Assembly (NCBI GenBank): GCA_010015655.1
Contig: ML976673.1
Span: 291,015 to 355,014 of the forward strand
DNA: 64,000 bases
Reading direction: 5' to 3'
Source: Bimuria novae-zelandiae CBS 107.79
Taxonomy: Eukaryota; Ascomycota; Dothideomycetes; Pleosporales; Didymosphaeriaceae
Position 1 is the first letter of the stretch, and the number at the start of each line of letters is the position of its first letter. Of this stretch, positions 10,501-21,973 are shown one piece after another. The notes under the pieces were generated by a model. It worked only from the letters and a program-made list of their open reading frames with translations, did not search any database and had not been told where the DNA came from. A program made the position numbers and the translations under genes.

Positions 10501-13500
10501 CTTTTTCTTGCCTAAGGTTGGGGAGTTTCCCTCCCACTAGGGCTCGCCTAAGCCTTTGCTAGTAGGTCCCGGGGAAGGATCGTTTGTTTAATCTAGTCTA
10601 TCTATAGATTATGTTATTCTAGCTATTCGTATCTAATAATGGCTTCGATGTCTCCCATCTCCGCGATAGTAAAGACGTGTTAGCTCTCTAGGCCTTCTAT
10701 GTTAACTTGTACTAGCGCCGTCTCGAGGCGCAGCTAACTATTACTATATCCTTATAATTAGGTCCTGTCCACGAGTCCTATTTATAGTAGTGTTTTCTTG
10801 TTACAATATAGTATATTATACTTCTTAACTACTTGCGGGGCGATTAGACACGCGTCTGCCCCTAGGTTAATTAGTGCTATAATACGATGTCTATGCATTA
10901 TAATGTCTTTAATTAAGCGCTTCTTAACTCGGCGAGTGTCTACTTAATAAGCTATAATAATCGCACTATTACCAGTATGGCTTATTACCTAGTAATAATC
11001 TAGTTTTTTAAATTATTAGACCCTTTATTTAAGGTTTTAGGCTAATTAGCGTTGGCTTCCTTAATCTAGTCCTAGACCTTAGATAGCTTAGAGACTTCCT
11101 TAATTTAGTGCCACTTATATTGCTATTAATATAAGGCGTAAGTCTCTCTAATTTTATTAGATTCGTATACTCCTTGATTCCCATGTTACGGGCAATTTAG
11201 AGTAAGGCATTCGTTCTAGGCTAATGCATTATGCCCTAGATAGCTATTTAAGGAGGCTACCTCTTTCTGCAGGCTTAGGTGTGCGAAGCACTATAGGTTA
11301 TATTATTTTTACCCTATTAATAAGTAGTCTACGTCTCTTCCTAGCTACGTATTTCCTATTATCGTGCTAGTATCGCGGGGGTCTAAGCCCTAAGGGAACT
11401 AGCCTGTTTCGAACTTCTATTGCCTATGTAGCTTACAGGTAATGTTAAAACATTAATGCTAACTATTCTATTTATAGTGCTTAGCCTAATAGGCTAGAAA
11501 GTGCTTATAGTAATTATTAGGCACGCTGCACTGGCTCTGCTTTAGCCTATAGTGTTCTGAACCTCCTAGAAAATAGGAGGCCCTAACTCTAGCCTTAGAG
11601 TGTTGTCGGCATCCTTTACGCGTGTATTGCCACCATTTGGCGTATTTATGTCGTTCCTGTATCGTAATCTGGCGTAGGTATTGTTTTGGGCGCCCTTATA
11701 ACTTCTCTACTAGCCAGTAGGCGTTTCATGCGTGTGCCCCCTAGACAATTACTTTTGCCTTACACTAAGACGATTAATGTAGCGTACTGCTGTACATCCA
11801 GCAGGTGTTGTTAGCCAGTCTTTAAAAGATCTAGTACTTAGGAAGGGTCTTTTATTCCTCTTCCTCTTCTATTAGCTCTAGGATCTCTTGCGTAAAATCT
11901 ACTCTATTGGCTTTTACTAGCGTAAGGGTGGCCATAGCCACTCGTAGGAGGTTAGTTATATTAACCTTAGTCTCTTAATCGTTATAGTCTTTAGCGAAGT
12001 AGCCTGGCTTACTATATTAGAGGCAGACTTTGTCTTTAAACCTCCGTTCTTGCTCTTTCTGCAAGATGCCGCACAGGAACACCAAAATCGTGATTCCACC
12101 CACACGACCGTGTGGGGGGTTCCTGTAGTATGAAATTGTTCGCCTGAACAAGCTGATTACTAGAATCACGTTCTTTATCCGCAAAAAGCTGGCGCTGTTG
12201 CGATAAAGAGACTAAAAGCCAAGATGCAGAGTTTTCGCTCTGCCAAGACTTGGTTAAAACCTTTCACCCAAACTAAGTACCGCTCAGGCGACTACTACTA
12301 CTTGTTCAAGCTTGAGGTTTTCCCCTACGAGGTTTTTACTCAAGGTACAAGGCAGCTTGCTAACTCGTACGAGGTCCTACTTCGTACGAGGTAGGGGGAG
12401 GAAGACAGTACGGGAGCAGAGCTACAAGGGCGAGGGAGAGAGGGGCAGGACAACAACACCCTCACAGATGAGGGCCGGCTACTATAGGTATCTAGGTGCC
12501 TGTAGTAGCAGGTAGACCTATTAAAGGGAGGATGGGCTATGTACAACAAGGCTACTGTGATGGTAGCCAGCCGACAGGCACGAAACGCTTTCTGTAAATA
12601 TAGCTTAGCACGTCCCCATGCCCCATGGGAGGCTAGAACATTATGTTCCTGGACGTTAATCAATACTACTACTACTACTACTCTGCAAGATGCCGTTCTT
12701 ACCCTAGTAACTCTTCTTTAGTCTATATAGCTGTTTTCCCTTACTGTTCTTTTTTTTGTACTATTAGGCTTTATTAGTTATAATAACATCTCCGTCCTGG
12801 TCTCTCCCTGCGGGCCTGGATCGATTCTCTTTTCTAGTAAGTAGCCTAGTACTATGCTGTTTTTCCAGCTTACGTTTGTATAGGCGATTATCTACTTTAA
12901 TTGCATTGTTAATAAGTTCTTCTAGGTTATCTACTTTTCCTTAGTGGACTAATTTGTCTTTAACTAATTCTTTTAGTCTATTATAGTAGGTAATTATAAG
13001 TGGGGCTTCTCCCTATCCTTTAAGTTCTGCCATAATCTGTTTAAACTCTAGTGTATAGAGTACCGCCGATTTCTCCTAACGTAGGCGCTAGAGGCGTATT
13101 TTAGCTTAATGTCCTTTATTAATAGTGCCGAACATTCCTTTTACGGCCTTGTAAAAAGACTCCTAGTCCTTAAAGGCGTCTTTAGTGGCGTCTAAACTAT
13201 AATCCTCTAATTTACTATTCTTAAGGAAATTATTAATTATTAGTCTAGCCTATGCGACTGCCTTGTCTTATATATTTATATAGGTAACTAGGATCTTGTC
13301 TTGTTCCGTATTAAACTTTCCTAGGTTGTAACGGATAAATAGTTCTATCTGGGTTAGGAACGTTCCTGGGTGACCCTTTCCTAAATAGGGTTTAGGCTTT
13401 GGGACCTTTGGTTAATGTTTCGCATTTTCCTATTGGCTCATCTTTTTGCTTATCTGGTTAATGATTTCCTGTAACTGGGCTATCTAAGCCGCTTGTTTAA

Positions 13501-13560
13501 TAACTATCTCTCTTAGAGTCTTTTCCTTAGGTGCTAGAGCTACGGTGGTCGAACTAGGTC
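7540..13560 (-). pseudogene. gag-pol polyprotein remnant of chromovirus B
   Basis: Landmarks read on the minus strand, from high to low coordinate. A gag core including EFKQIMAELKG lies at about 13070-12940. The protease motif region GADACLIAPQVVKK is at about 10885-10810. The reverse transcriptase catalytic box [10 protein letters not shown] is at about 9825-9785, followed by [15 protein letters not shown] at about 9710-9660. The integrase core with MDFIVKLLALL and LILVIIYRL is at about 8510-8400. A chromodomain-like YLVKWEGW is at about 7610-7560. Stops are frequent and almost all TAG or TAA, so the gene is dead. The order protease-RT-RNaseH-integrase-chromodomain defines a chromovirus of the Ty3/gypsy group. 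Confidence 0.85.
12072..12681 (+). mobile_element. SINE-like, unmutated 610-bp insert with (TAC)n tail
   Basis: This segment has normal GC and lacks the TpA enrichment of the retroelement around it. It is bounded by a perfect 14-bp direct repeat, TCTGCAAGATGCCG (12058-12071 and 12682-12695), consistent with a target duplication. Its 3' end is a TAC/CTA tract (about 12663-12681), like the short-repeat tails of some fungal SINEs and Tad-clade LINEs. It encodes no convincing protein. It is rich in hairpins: CCCACACG/CGTGTGGG at about 12099-12116, GCAGAG/CTCTGC at about 12225-12243, and a near-palindrome around TCGTACGA at 12370-12392. I could not find clear Pol III A and B boxes, so the class is inferred. 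Confidence 0.6.
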
Positions 13561-13588
13561 CTGCTATTATACCGTAAGGTAGTTAAAG

Positions 13589-14061
13589 TGTTATAAGGCT
13601 CTTACATCTTATTCTAATTTAGGTTAGGGCAGTAAGGTATCGTGGTACTTTATAAATTATTTAGTAGTATAAGTTAATGCGACACTTAGCGCGGCTAGAT
13701 AATCTAATTTTATAATAAATAAGATAACTATTAGTCTATATAGGAGAACGTACTCGCACAGAAGATATATAAGTTAACTATAAAGAGAGAAACAATATAG
13801 GAGAACTATTACACTATATACTAGTCTATTTCTTCCTTGTAGTCCCGCCAAGACGTCTTTCTCTAAGGTAGTCCGTGGGACTTCCTATAGTCCCGTACTT
13901 TATACGGGACTTCTCGCTTATGCGGGACTTTATCACGTAACTGCTAACCTAAGCTGCCCCGCGCCCCGTTAGGTCCCGTTAACTCTACTACTTTATTAAT
14001 AATTACTCTCTTGGCGTAATTATCTAGCTTCTTTATCCTTGTAGGGTTCGTGGTCGTAACA
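13589..14061 (-). repeat. 5' LTR of chromovirus B
   Basis: Partner of the LTR at 6281-6753, equal in length (473 bp). It is followed by the CAGCG duplication at 14062-14066. Confidence 0.93.
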
Positions 14062-14261
14062 CAGCGTATATACAGCTAGCTACGTGATATTGTACAGGAA
14101 GCGTGGGACTTAATTAGAAGTAAAGTATTTAGGGAGCTTGTCAAGAGCATGCTAGCTAGATGCTAGGCTGTAATTAATGCGAAAGGTGGTCACACTAGGT
14201 ACTAAAATTTATACATAAAAGAGGACAAGCGTGCGAAATTTACATGGCTCGGCATCTTGGC

Positions 14262-14313
14262 GACACCCCTGTTGTGCGCGGGCCACTCACCTCACTTTTG
14301 CCTGATACCACAG
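14262..14313. repeat. Right terminal inverted repeat of the Tc1/mariner element
   Basis: Reverse complement of 5211-5262 with three transitions. It is followed by TA at 14314-14315. The 104 bp between here and the next transposon (14316-14419) look like ordinary host DNA. Confidence 0.95.
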
Positions 14314-14419
14314 TATGTTTTCAAGCCCCATGGGCCTGCTTAGATAGGGGGCCGGGCTGGGCCTGTAGGTATACGATAGTGAATCCTACGCTCGGCTATT
14401 AATAAGCGTTGTTTACCTA

Positions 14420-14480
14420 ATGTGTTCCACCACTCATCCGCCAACACCAGTCATCCGCCACCCCACCAGAATCGCGCGAC
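14420..14480. repeat. Left terminal inverted repeat of the pogo/Fot1 element
   Basis: Matches the reverse complement of 22940-23000 at all but three of about 61 positions and follows the TA at 14418-14419. Confidence 0.93.
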
Positions 14481-15631
14481 ACCTCAGCACTGATATCGCC
14501 ACAACTATAGGGAATTTTTATATAGAATTTTGTACAGTAATGGTTTATTGCTGTCTACACTAAGTCCTCCTATATCCTTATTCGTGGCACTTACTACACG
14601 TTGGTAGTGCGCGCTGGCGAGCTAGCGTAAAATCTGCTTAACTAGCTTTTGCTAAAGCTAAATAAGCTATAGTAGCTAGAGTACAACTCTAACTAACCTC
14701 TAGAGCACCTCTAAAGGTAATATACTATCGCCGACTATTCTGCCTTTATCTATAATAATAAGTAGTAGCCCGTAGCTTCTTATTCTCCTCTACTAGGATT
14801 ATTGCTGAGTTTATCGCAAGCTAATAACCCTTAACAAGCTAGGCAATAGCTTAGCTTATAGGACTCTAGGACTATTGCTAGAGGCGATCACGTAGGAGAC
14901 GTGCCTGCTTCTCAAACTAGGTAGTCGTATGAGGCGTCTCAGCTGTCCATATAGGCTCTACGCCTGGCGCTGCCCCTGGTGGTGATGGGGTCCTGACCAC
15001 TGTGAGAGATGATAGGACGCGGTCTGGACAAGGAGGGACAAGTCCTGTCGCCCGAAAACCACTCTGGATGTTCTGTTCTGTAAAAACAGTCCTACGAACA
15101 CGTGGGTAGATAGATAGGAACTCTTCCTTGTCGATATAAAAGATACCCTGTCTGGCCAGCTTAGTTACCTCATGTCCATACGCTGTCTTAAGAGGTGAGA
15201 AATAGCTAATATCTAGGGGCTGTAGGAGGTGGCTCGTGTGCGCAGGCATATAGAGGGTGACTATCCTGTGTTCTATATAGTACCTGTCGAACTCAAGGGT
15301 AGCATAGCTACTATAACCGTCTAAAATAAGTAGCTACTAAGTACCTATAGTATAAAACTTTATATGCTAATTAAAGTGCTCTAGCTAAGTAAGCCCTAAC
15401 TAATTTATTATCTATCTATTATTACTAACTACGAGTACCTAGCTACTAGGCAGGCCTTTATACTAGCTAGCTTAGTAAAGCTTACTAAATAAAATAATAA
15501 GAGGTAGTATAGACTAGCTAGATGCGTAGATACCTTTAATTATAGTAACCTAGTCTTAGTTGCCTAGCTATATATATATAGCTTTACCTATAGTGTCTGC
15601 GCTGGTCACGACCTTAGACAAAGTAGTAACC

Positions 15632-16049
15632 TGTTAGGATCTGAACATGTATGGGACGCGGAGGACCAACGGGCCCTCAGCGGGGGTGACACTTGGTGGG
15701 GTTGCGCAACCGAGGTCACGTGATGTACCATCCAGCCAAGGCTGTACCAGCCATGGATGGCAGTACCAGCCATGGATGGCAACAAAACAATGGATGGTAT
15801 AGAAATCCTCTTGTATATAAACTGACACGAATACCCTTATGGCATTCGTGTTTAATCTTGTTTATCAATCTATCGTTTGGATCTGAGTAAGCAACCTTGT
15901 TAATTTGATTATACTATACACACTTTTAATACTAACGCCCTAGTGACAAGCGTAAGCTATTATTACAACCTCTCTTATTCTACTAGTATTCCTGCCCGAG
16001 AACCAACCCTAACCCCTTAGGGATTAGCTATCCTTTTGGGGACTTAACA
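15632..16049 (+). repeat. 5' LTR of chromovirus A
   Basis: A 418-bp terminal repeat. Its first 200 bp keep normal GC, while about 15880-15990 has many C-to-T changes relative to the right LTR. It contains two copies of the 19-bp unit at 15747-15784. Confidence 0.93.
15747..15784. repeat. 19-bp minisatellite, 2 copies, in the 5' LTR of element A
   Basis: Two tandem units of CCAGCCATGGATGGCAGTA, the second ending CAACA. The array lies between inverted arms GTACCATCC (about 15725) and GGATGGTA (about 15792), so the locus can form a hairpin. Confidence 0.85.
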
Positions 16050-16059
16050 TTTTAAACAC

Positions 16060-19000
16060 CCTTAATATGAATACTAACAGGACCCCTAACTCTTCTATGG
16101 CTTTAGATAACTATGTTACCCCTATAAGGGATGGCAAGAACAAGGCGCACAAACCTAACTTATATAATAGTAATTGTACCCTCCTTGATACCTGGCTCTT
16201 ATAGCTAGACCTCTACTTCTTTAACTAGAACTAAGACTTTAAAGACAAGAAGAAGGTTATCTTTATAGCGACTTACATGCGAGGAAGCGCTGAAGAATAG
16301 ATCTATCCTTACTTAGTTAAGTACCTAGACATAGATTACGATAACGAGGATAAAGACTATATTAATCGCAACGAAGATGCTATTAATATTATTAAGAACT
16401 ACGCCAACTTTAAGAAATGCCTTTAATAGATATTTAGAATCGCTAATAAAACCGCTATTGCTAAGCAAGCGATCTAGACAATCTAATAGTAATAATTTGT
16501 AGCCAAGTATGTAGCCAAATTCTGCAAGTACGCCATGCAACTTGACTAGGAGGATAAATCTCTTAAAACAATGTATAAATAAGGCCTTAAACGTAATATG
16601 CGCGAAGAACTCCTGCGTAGTAGTATAAAAATAGAGACCTTGGAAGAACTGTACGAAGAGACTATCCACATTAATAGGGAATGGTTTGCATTGCAAGAAG
16701 AGTTACGCAAGAACCTAAGGAACGTTAGTTTTAGATAACAGGCACTTGTAGTCTATAGAGCGCCGCCAAAAACACCTCGACGCCAGCAACGCAACTACTA
16801 CGGACCCTAACCTATAGAAGATGTCTAGTTTAACAACCTAAAAAAGGGAACAGGAAAGGCTATAGGCTTTCGAAAGCCTAACTAACGTATCTTAGATGGA
16901 ACCCGACGACAGGGGACCAAGACGCGTAAATGCTTTATATATAGCAAACTAGGCCACATCGCCAGGAACTGCAGATCTAAGAATAAGGTTATTAAATAGT
17001 TAAACGTACTTACCGTCGATAACACAGAAGTAACTAATAAAGAATGGCAGGTGATACCCTCTATTAAGCAATCTAACATCTTAGATAAGGACTTAGAGTA
17101 ATTAAACTCGCTTAACTCGCGACTCTACGAGGATGCATATAAAGGTTTGGACAAGGAAGAGATAAAGCTAATACCTTAATCTCCTACACCTTACCCTAGC
17201 TAGAATAAACCTGTTACTAGCAAAACGACGAATGTTTTCGACTTCTTAGAAAAACACCAACCTCGAGAAGGAGACTTCGGGTTTACGGCGATAGAACGAC
17301 AAGACTATGCAGAAGCATTTTTTCATGCTTACTAACCCGACCTAGTTAGTAAAGCAGCAAGAGAAATGGCAGATCACCGCTACGCCCACGAAGACCCCAA
17401 GAAGAAATACCTAAACGAAAGACCGAACTACGAACTATAGTACGACCTGGACCACCGTAACCCTACGCATGAGACTATACAATAGACCCTCTGCGGAGAA
17501 GATTAATGTACTATTTATTACTAAGCTAAGGAATATAGCTACTTTCCCCAAACGTACTAACAATGTAGATAGGAGTGGTTTAACTGCCCTATTACCCATT
17601 ATAACGTTCACCTCTAGGATAAACGCGAAAAGCGATACTTTTTATACCTTAACTAAGCGCTAAACTAAGTAATGTCGCTACTAGTTAATAGAAAATGCGT
17701 ATCCGACAAATGGCAAACATGCTTACACCCCGATTATAAGGAACATAAAGAGAAAAAAGGAAAGCATGGGTTCAATCGCATACTAAAAGGAACTACGACC
17801 CTCAGGATTAAAACGGTAACGAAGGAAGAAGACGGTAAAGCTCTCCTAAAAAAGGGCTAGTAGCAGCCTTAGGAGAAGAAGAAGGAAGGACACCTTAATC
17901 CCGCAAAGCCACCTATAGAAAAGATATCTTTTTTAGACCTAGGCTCAGGAGGGAAGACGCCTTTAGAGAACTAAATGCTATAAACAGTTAGGCATTAATC
18001 AAGCTACCGGTATAGCTTAAAGAAACATGGATAAAAGCCATGCTGGACTCAGGAGCACAGGAAAGCTATGTGTTAAGAAAAGCACTTAATAGAGCAGGAC
18101 TCTATAAGCGCAAAAAGGCCATACCCTATACTATCTATGTCGCGAATAGACAACTGATGCCCGGCAAAGCAACGATTAAATACGAGGTCGAAACTACCCT
18201 TACAATCCATAGACACCAGGAATTAATTACCCTCGACATTATTAAGGAAGCTAATCACGACGTGATTTTAGGACTACCTTAGTTAAGGAAGCATAATCCT
18301 ATAATTAACTAGGAAAAGAAGAAGCTATCCTTTAAGCGCTGCAACTATGTATTATAAGTAAAGCCTACGCATTAATAGAGCATAATAGTAGATAAGAGAG
18401 CTATCAACACTATAGTCTCGCGACGGATAGTCGAAAAACGGAAGAAACCCTTGGTAGACGCTGGTAGGAACCACCAGGTTACAGAGCGCAAGAAGATGGA
18501 GGAAAGCACAAACTATGAAATTCCGGAGTGCTATCGAGCATGGAATCATATGTTCACCGAGAGAGAGGGAAAAGCAAACCTTCTAGAACATCAGCCTTGG
18601 GATCTAGCGATAGACCTAGTAGAAGGGAAAACGCCACCCTTTGGACTACTATATGGCAAGACTGGAAAAGAACTCCAGCAAGAAAAGGAATTCATCGAGA
18701 CGAATCTCGCGAAAGGATACATACGACTATCGAAGTTACTAATAGCCAGCCCTTTTATGTTTGTTATAAAGAAAGACGGCACACCACGACCATATGTTAA
18801 CTATTAAAAGATTAACGACATGACGATTAAAAATTAATACCTACTACTAAATATCTTAGAATTAAGAGACTAACTCTCAAGAGCCAAACGCTTTACACTA
18901 ATAGACTTATAAGATAGATACTACCTTATACGAATTAAGGAAGGTAACAAGTGGAAGATAGCGTTTAGGTCATGCTATAGACTATTTAAATATATAGTTA

Positions 19001-21260
19001 TACCTTTTAGACTTACTAACGCACCGGCAAACTTCCAAGCACTAGTTAACTACGTACTCTGTAACTACCTAGATATATTTATTATCGCATACATGGACGA
19101 TATACTCGTTTACTCTAAGAACGATTTAGATTATGTTTTATATATATAGATAGTGTTAACTACATTAGACAAGGCATACCTTAGAATTAAGCTAAAGAAG
19201 TGCAAGTGGCACGTAACACGACTTGAATTCCTAGGACACGTTATTAGCATAGAAGGAATTAAAGTTGCACTTAATAAGATCGAATGCATTAAGAACTAGC
19301 TAATACTAAAGACGGCGAAAAACATCTAAGAATTCTTAGGATTCTATAGATTTAATTAATAATTTATTAAGGATTATGCAAAGATTACGATACTACTTAT
19401 AAACCTTATAAGAAAAGACACACTATTCGCATGGACTGCAAAGTGTGGAATGTTATTCTAACTCTTAAAAACCGCATGCATTATGCCACCAGTACTCATC
19501 TACTTTAGGGATGGAAAACCACTACGAATTAAAACGGACGCAAGCGACCTCGCAATAGGCGCCTACGCGAAATAAGAAAAAGACGGTAAATAGCACCCTA
19601 TTGCATATTACTTATGCAAATTTACCGACACGGAAGCACGATATGACGTACACGATAAAGAACTATACGCAATTGTTAAAACGTTAAAGCACTAGAGAAT
19701 CTACGCTCTTAGCTACTCTACACTTAAGATCTTTATAGATTATAAGAACCTTACACGCTTTACGACCATAAAAGAACTTACGCTAAGACAGGCAAGATGG
19801 TTAGAAACGCTTAGATAATATAAATTTAAGATCGTATATACACCTGGCAAAGAAAATGGACGAGCAGACGCACTTAGCCAACAACACGACTTTATAGGAG
19901 AGAAAGTTAAAACCTACTCCGTAATACTAAAATAACATCCCGACGGTTCTTTAGAACCTACGGCAGAACTTAATTAACTCCTTATACTCACACGAGAAGT
20001 ACCCAAGGAACAACAGACAGAGGTTATACGATAATACCACGACGACCTAGTATACGGACACCCAGGCATTAAGAAAACGATGGAACTTATCTAACGAAAT
20101 TACACATTCCAAGGAATTAAGGAAGCAGTAATAACGTACATACGCAAGTGCGTAGACTACCAACAAAACAAGCATACTACTTATCTCAAGTATGGTAAGA
20201 TGCAGGCAATTTAGATTCCAACAGCACCATGGGAAGATATCGCAATAGACTTCGTAACTGGACTACCTAAGTCAAAAGACCCAGCAACAGGAACGAGCTA
20301 CGACTCGATATTAGTAATCGTATGCAGATTCACTAAATACGTGGAACTACTACCATGTTAAAAGACGACTACGGCTAAGGAACTCGCGTTTCTCATCCTA
20401 GATTAACTTATACGACATCATGGCATCCCCAAGATAATTATTAGCGATAGAGACAAACTCTTTACTTTAAACTACTAGACAACACTCACGGCACTTATTG
20501 GAACAAAACGAAAACTATTAATAGCCTACCACCCACAGACGGATGGATAAACAGAACGTACAAATCAAATAATGGAAACGTACCTACGCATCTACTGCAA
20601 CAACCAGAAGAATAACTGGATTTCCCTATTACTAATAGCACAATTAGCATATAATAACAAGATATTAGCAGTAACTGGATATACACCGTTCTATGCAAAT
20701 CACGGAAGACATCCACATCTCTTTAATTAGACATTTCCTACTACCATTAGAACGGAAGAAGCCATTAACACGGCTATAAAAATAAAAGAAATACATCAAC
20801 AACTCTAAGAGAACCTCGAGAAAGCTTAATAGCAAAGCATTTCCTATATAAACCAAAAAAGAAAAACGGCACCTTAGCTAAAGAAGGGGGATAAAGCATA
20901 TCTGCTTACGAAAAATCTTTAAACCTAGAAGAAAAAGCACAAGAAACTGGATTATATTAAGGTTAGACCATTTTTTATTTCCGAACAAGTATTACTGGTC
21001 AACTATCGATTAGAATTACCACCAGACGCCAAAATACACCTAGTATTCTACATAGACTAATTGGAACCAGCAGACTCTAAAACACCAGTCGAAACCACCT
21101 TCTATCACTAACTAGAGGAGGAAACCGAATTTAAAGTTAAAAAGATACTACGACACACAGATTAGCCACGAACCTACTTAATTAAGTAGAAAGGATATCT
21201 ACACTTAGAAGACACATAGGAACTAGAAGCAAACCTTAACAACTATTGCCAAATATTAGC
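16060..21260 (+). pseudogene. gag-pol polyprotein remnant of chromovirus A
   Basis: Plus-strand landmarks in order. The gag remnant starts at about 16070. A damaged zinc knuckle KLGHIARNC, with one cysteine codon now tyrosine, is at 16929-16974. The protease with AMLDSGAQESYV and DVILGLP is at 18037-18282. The reverse transcriptase runs from about 18520, with YMDDILVYS at about 19090-19116. RNase H with TDASDLAIGAYA is at about 19535-19570. The integrase has a zinc-binding region at about 20035-20165 and a core with IAIDFVTGLPKS near 20237 and YHPQTDG near 20528. A chromodomain remnant is at about 21120-21240. Dozens of TAA/TAG codons interrupt it. The stretch 18440-18800 is notably less mutated. 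Confidence 0.88.
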
Positions 21261-21364
21261 ATAATACCATCGTCAGACCACGAAAAGGAACCCGGAACGA
21301 TTAAAGGAGAACTAGATAGGAACTCGTTAAGAGAAAGATCTATTAATAGATTAGGAAGGAGATT

Positions 21365-21663
21365 GTTGGCCTGTGACTAGCCTAGATTAGCGAGGAAATT
21401 GTCTTGGAACGGAGTATCTACACTTAAGCTCTCCGTCTCTTGCATCTTATCCTAAGTATCTAGTAACTGCCTATCCTAACGCGCGAATAACCTCTTACGA
21501 CTCTTAATCTCTAATAACTCGCGCTTACGCCAAGCAAGTTCTTCCTTAACGCGAGCTAACTCTAGCCGCTTTTCACGCTCTTTATCTTCTACCTTCTCCT
21601 ACTCCTCTTTAGGAACAAACAGCTCACACTCGCTCCTTGCAGCGATACAACCAGCACAACGAC
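21365..21663 (-). pseudogene. Antisense CxxC/coiled-coil ORF remnant of chromovirus A (cut by gap)
   Basis: Read on the minus strand from the gap edge, the frame begins CAGCIAARSECELFVPKEE, then a long charged helix rich in K, E and R including REKRLELARVKEELAWRKRE, and ends near DNFLANLG at about 21390. It lies just downstream of pol, on the opposite strand, exactly as the 7010-7500 ORF does in element B. The shared parts are CAGC-X6-C, the charged helical middle and an FLANL-like end. The N-terminus is lost in the gap. RIP-type stops are present. Function is unknown. Confidence 0.55.
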
Positions 21664-21973
21664 NNNNNNNNNNNNNNNNNNNNNNNNNNNNNNNNNNNNN
21701 NNNNNNNNNNNNNNNNNNNNNNNNNNNNNNNNNNNNNNNNNNNNNNNNNNNNNNNNNNNNNNNNNNNNNNNNNNNNNNNNNNNNNNNNNNNNNNNNNNNN
21801 NNNNNNNNNNNNNNNNNNNNNNNNNNNNNNNNNNNNNNNNNNNNNNNNNNNNNNNNNNNNNNNNNNNNNNNNNNNNNNNNNNNNNNNNNNNNNNNNNNNN
21901 NNNNNNNNNNNNNNNNNNNNNNNNNNNNNNNNNNNNNNNNNNNNNNNNNNNNNNNNNNNNNNNNNNNNNNNNN
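21664..21973. other. Assembly gap, 310 N
   Basis: A run of N falls across the expected start of the right LTR of element A (about 21919), its polypurine tract and the start of the antisense ORF. The true length is unknown. Confidence 0.99.

Larger units (their letters stand above)
6281..14061 (-). mobile_element. Full-length Ty3/gypsy chromovirus-type LTR retrotransposon (element B), RIP-degraded
   Basis: The element has two 473-bp LTRs (6281-6753, 13589-14061) that begin TGTTATAAGG and end CGTAACA. It is flanked by the perfect 5-bp duplication CAGCG (6276-6280, 14062-14066). Coding order is on the minus strand: gag, protease, reverse transcriptase, RNase H, integrase, chromodomain. A polypurine tract (AAGGAGGGGGATAG on the minus strand) abuts the lower-coordinate LTR, so that one is the 3' LTR. 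The LTRs differ mostly by transitions. The element sits inside the mariner transposase and hosts a SINE-like insert at 12072-12681. It also has an opposite-strand ORF remnant downstream of pol. Confidence 0.93.
5373..14205 (+). pseudogene. Tc1/mariner transposase remnant, interrupted at 6280 and resumed at 14067
   Basis: The plus-strand coding remnant runs from a candidate ATG at 5373 to about 6280 and, after the nested retroelement, from 14067 to a TAA at 14203-14205. Around 6170-6240 the frame reads PAFSPDLN followed by a damaged NKIKDYI, the Tc1/mariner DDE_3 signature near the third catalytic acid. The final exon-equivalent ends with AVINAKGGHTRY and a stop, the usual Tc1-like C-terminus. 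Many tryptophan and glutamine codons are now TAG or TAA, as expected from RIP. No functional protein is possible. Confidence 0.85.
5211..14313 (+). mobile_element. Tc1/mariner-type DNA transposon, RIP-degraded, split by a nested chromovirus
   Basis: The termini are inverted repeats of about 52 bp (5211-5262 and 14262-14313) beginning CTGTGGTATCAGG, with only three differences, all transitions. They are flanked by TA on both sides (5209-5210, 14314-14315), the Tc1/mariner target duplication. Removing the nested LTR element (6281-14061) and one copy of its duplication CAGCG leaves about 1317 bp, a normal size for this superfamily. The interior carries a plus-strand DDE-type transposase remnant. 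The body is strongly TpA-enriched with C-to-T and G-to-A stop codons, the signature of RIP, while the ends keep normal GC. The element is surely inactive. Confidence 0.92.

Noticed and set aside
15747..15784. Short repeats resembling a CRISPR-like array
   Set aside because: Units are directly tandem without spacers, and the genome is eukaryotic; this is an LTR minisatellite.
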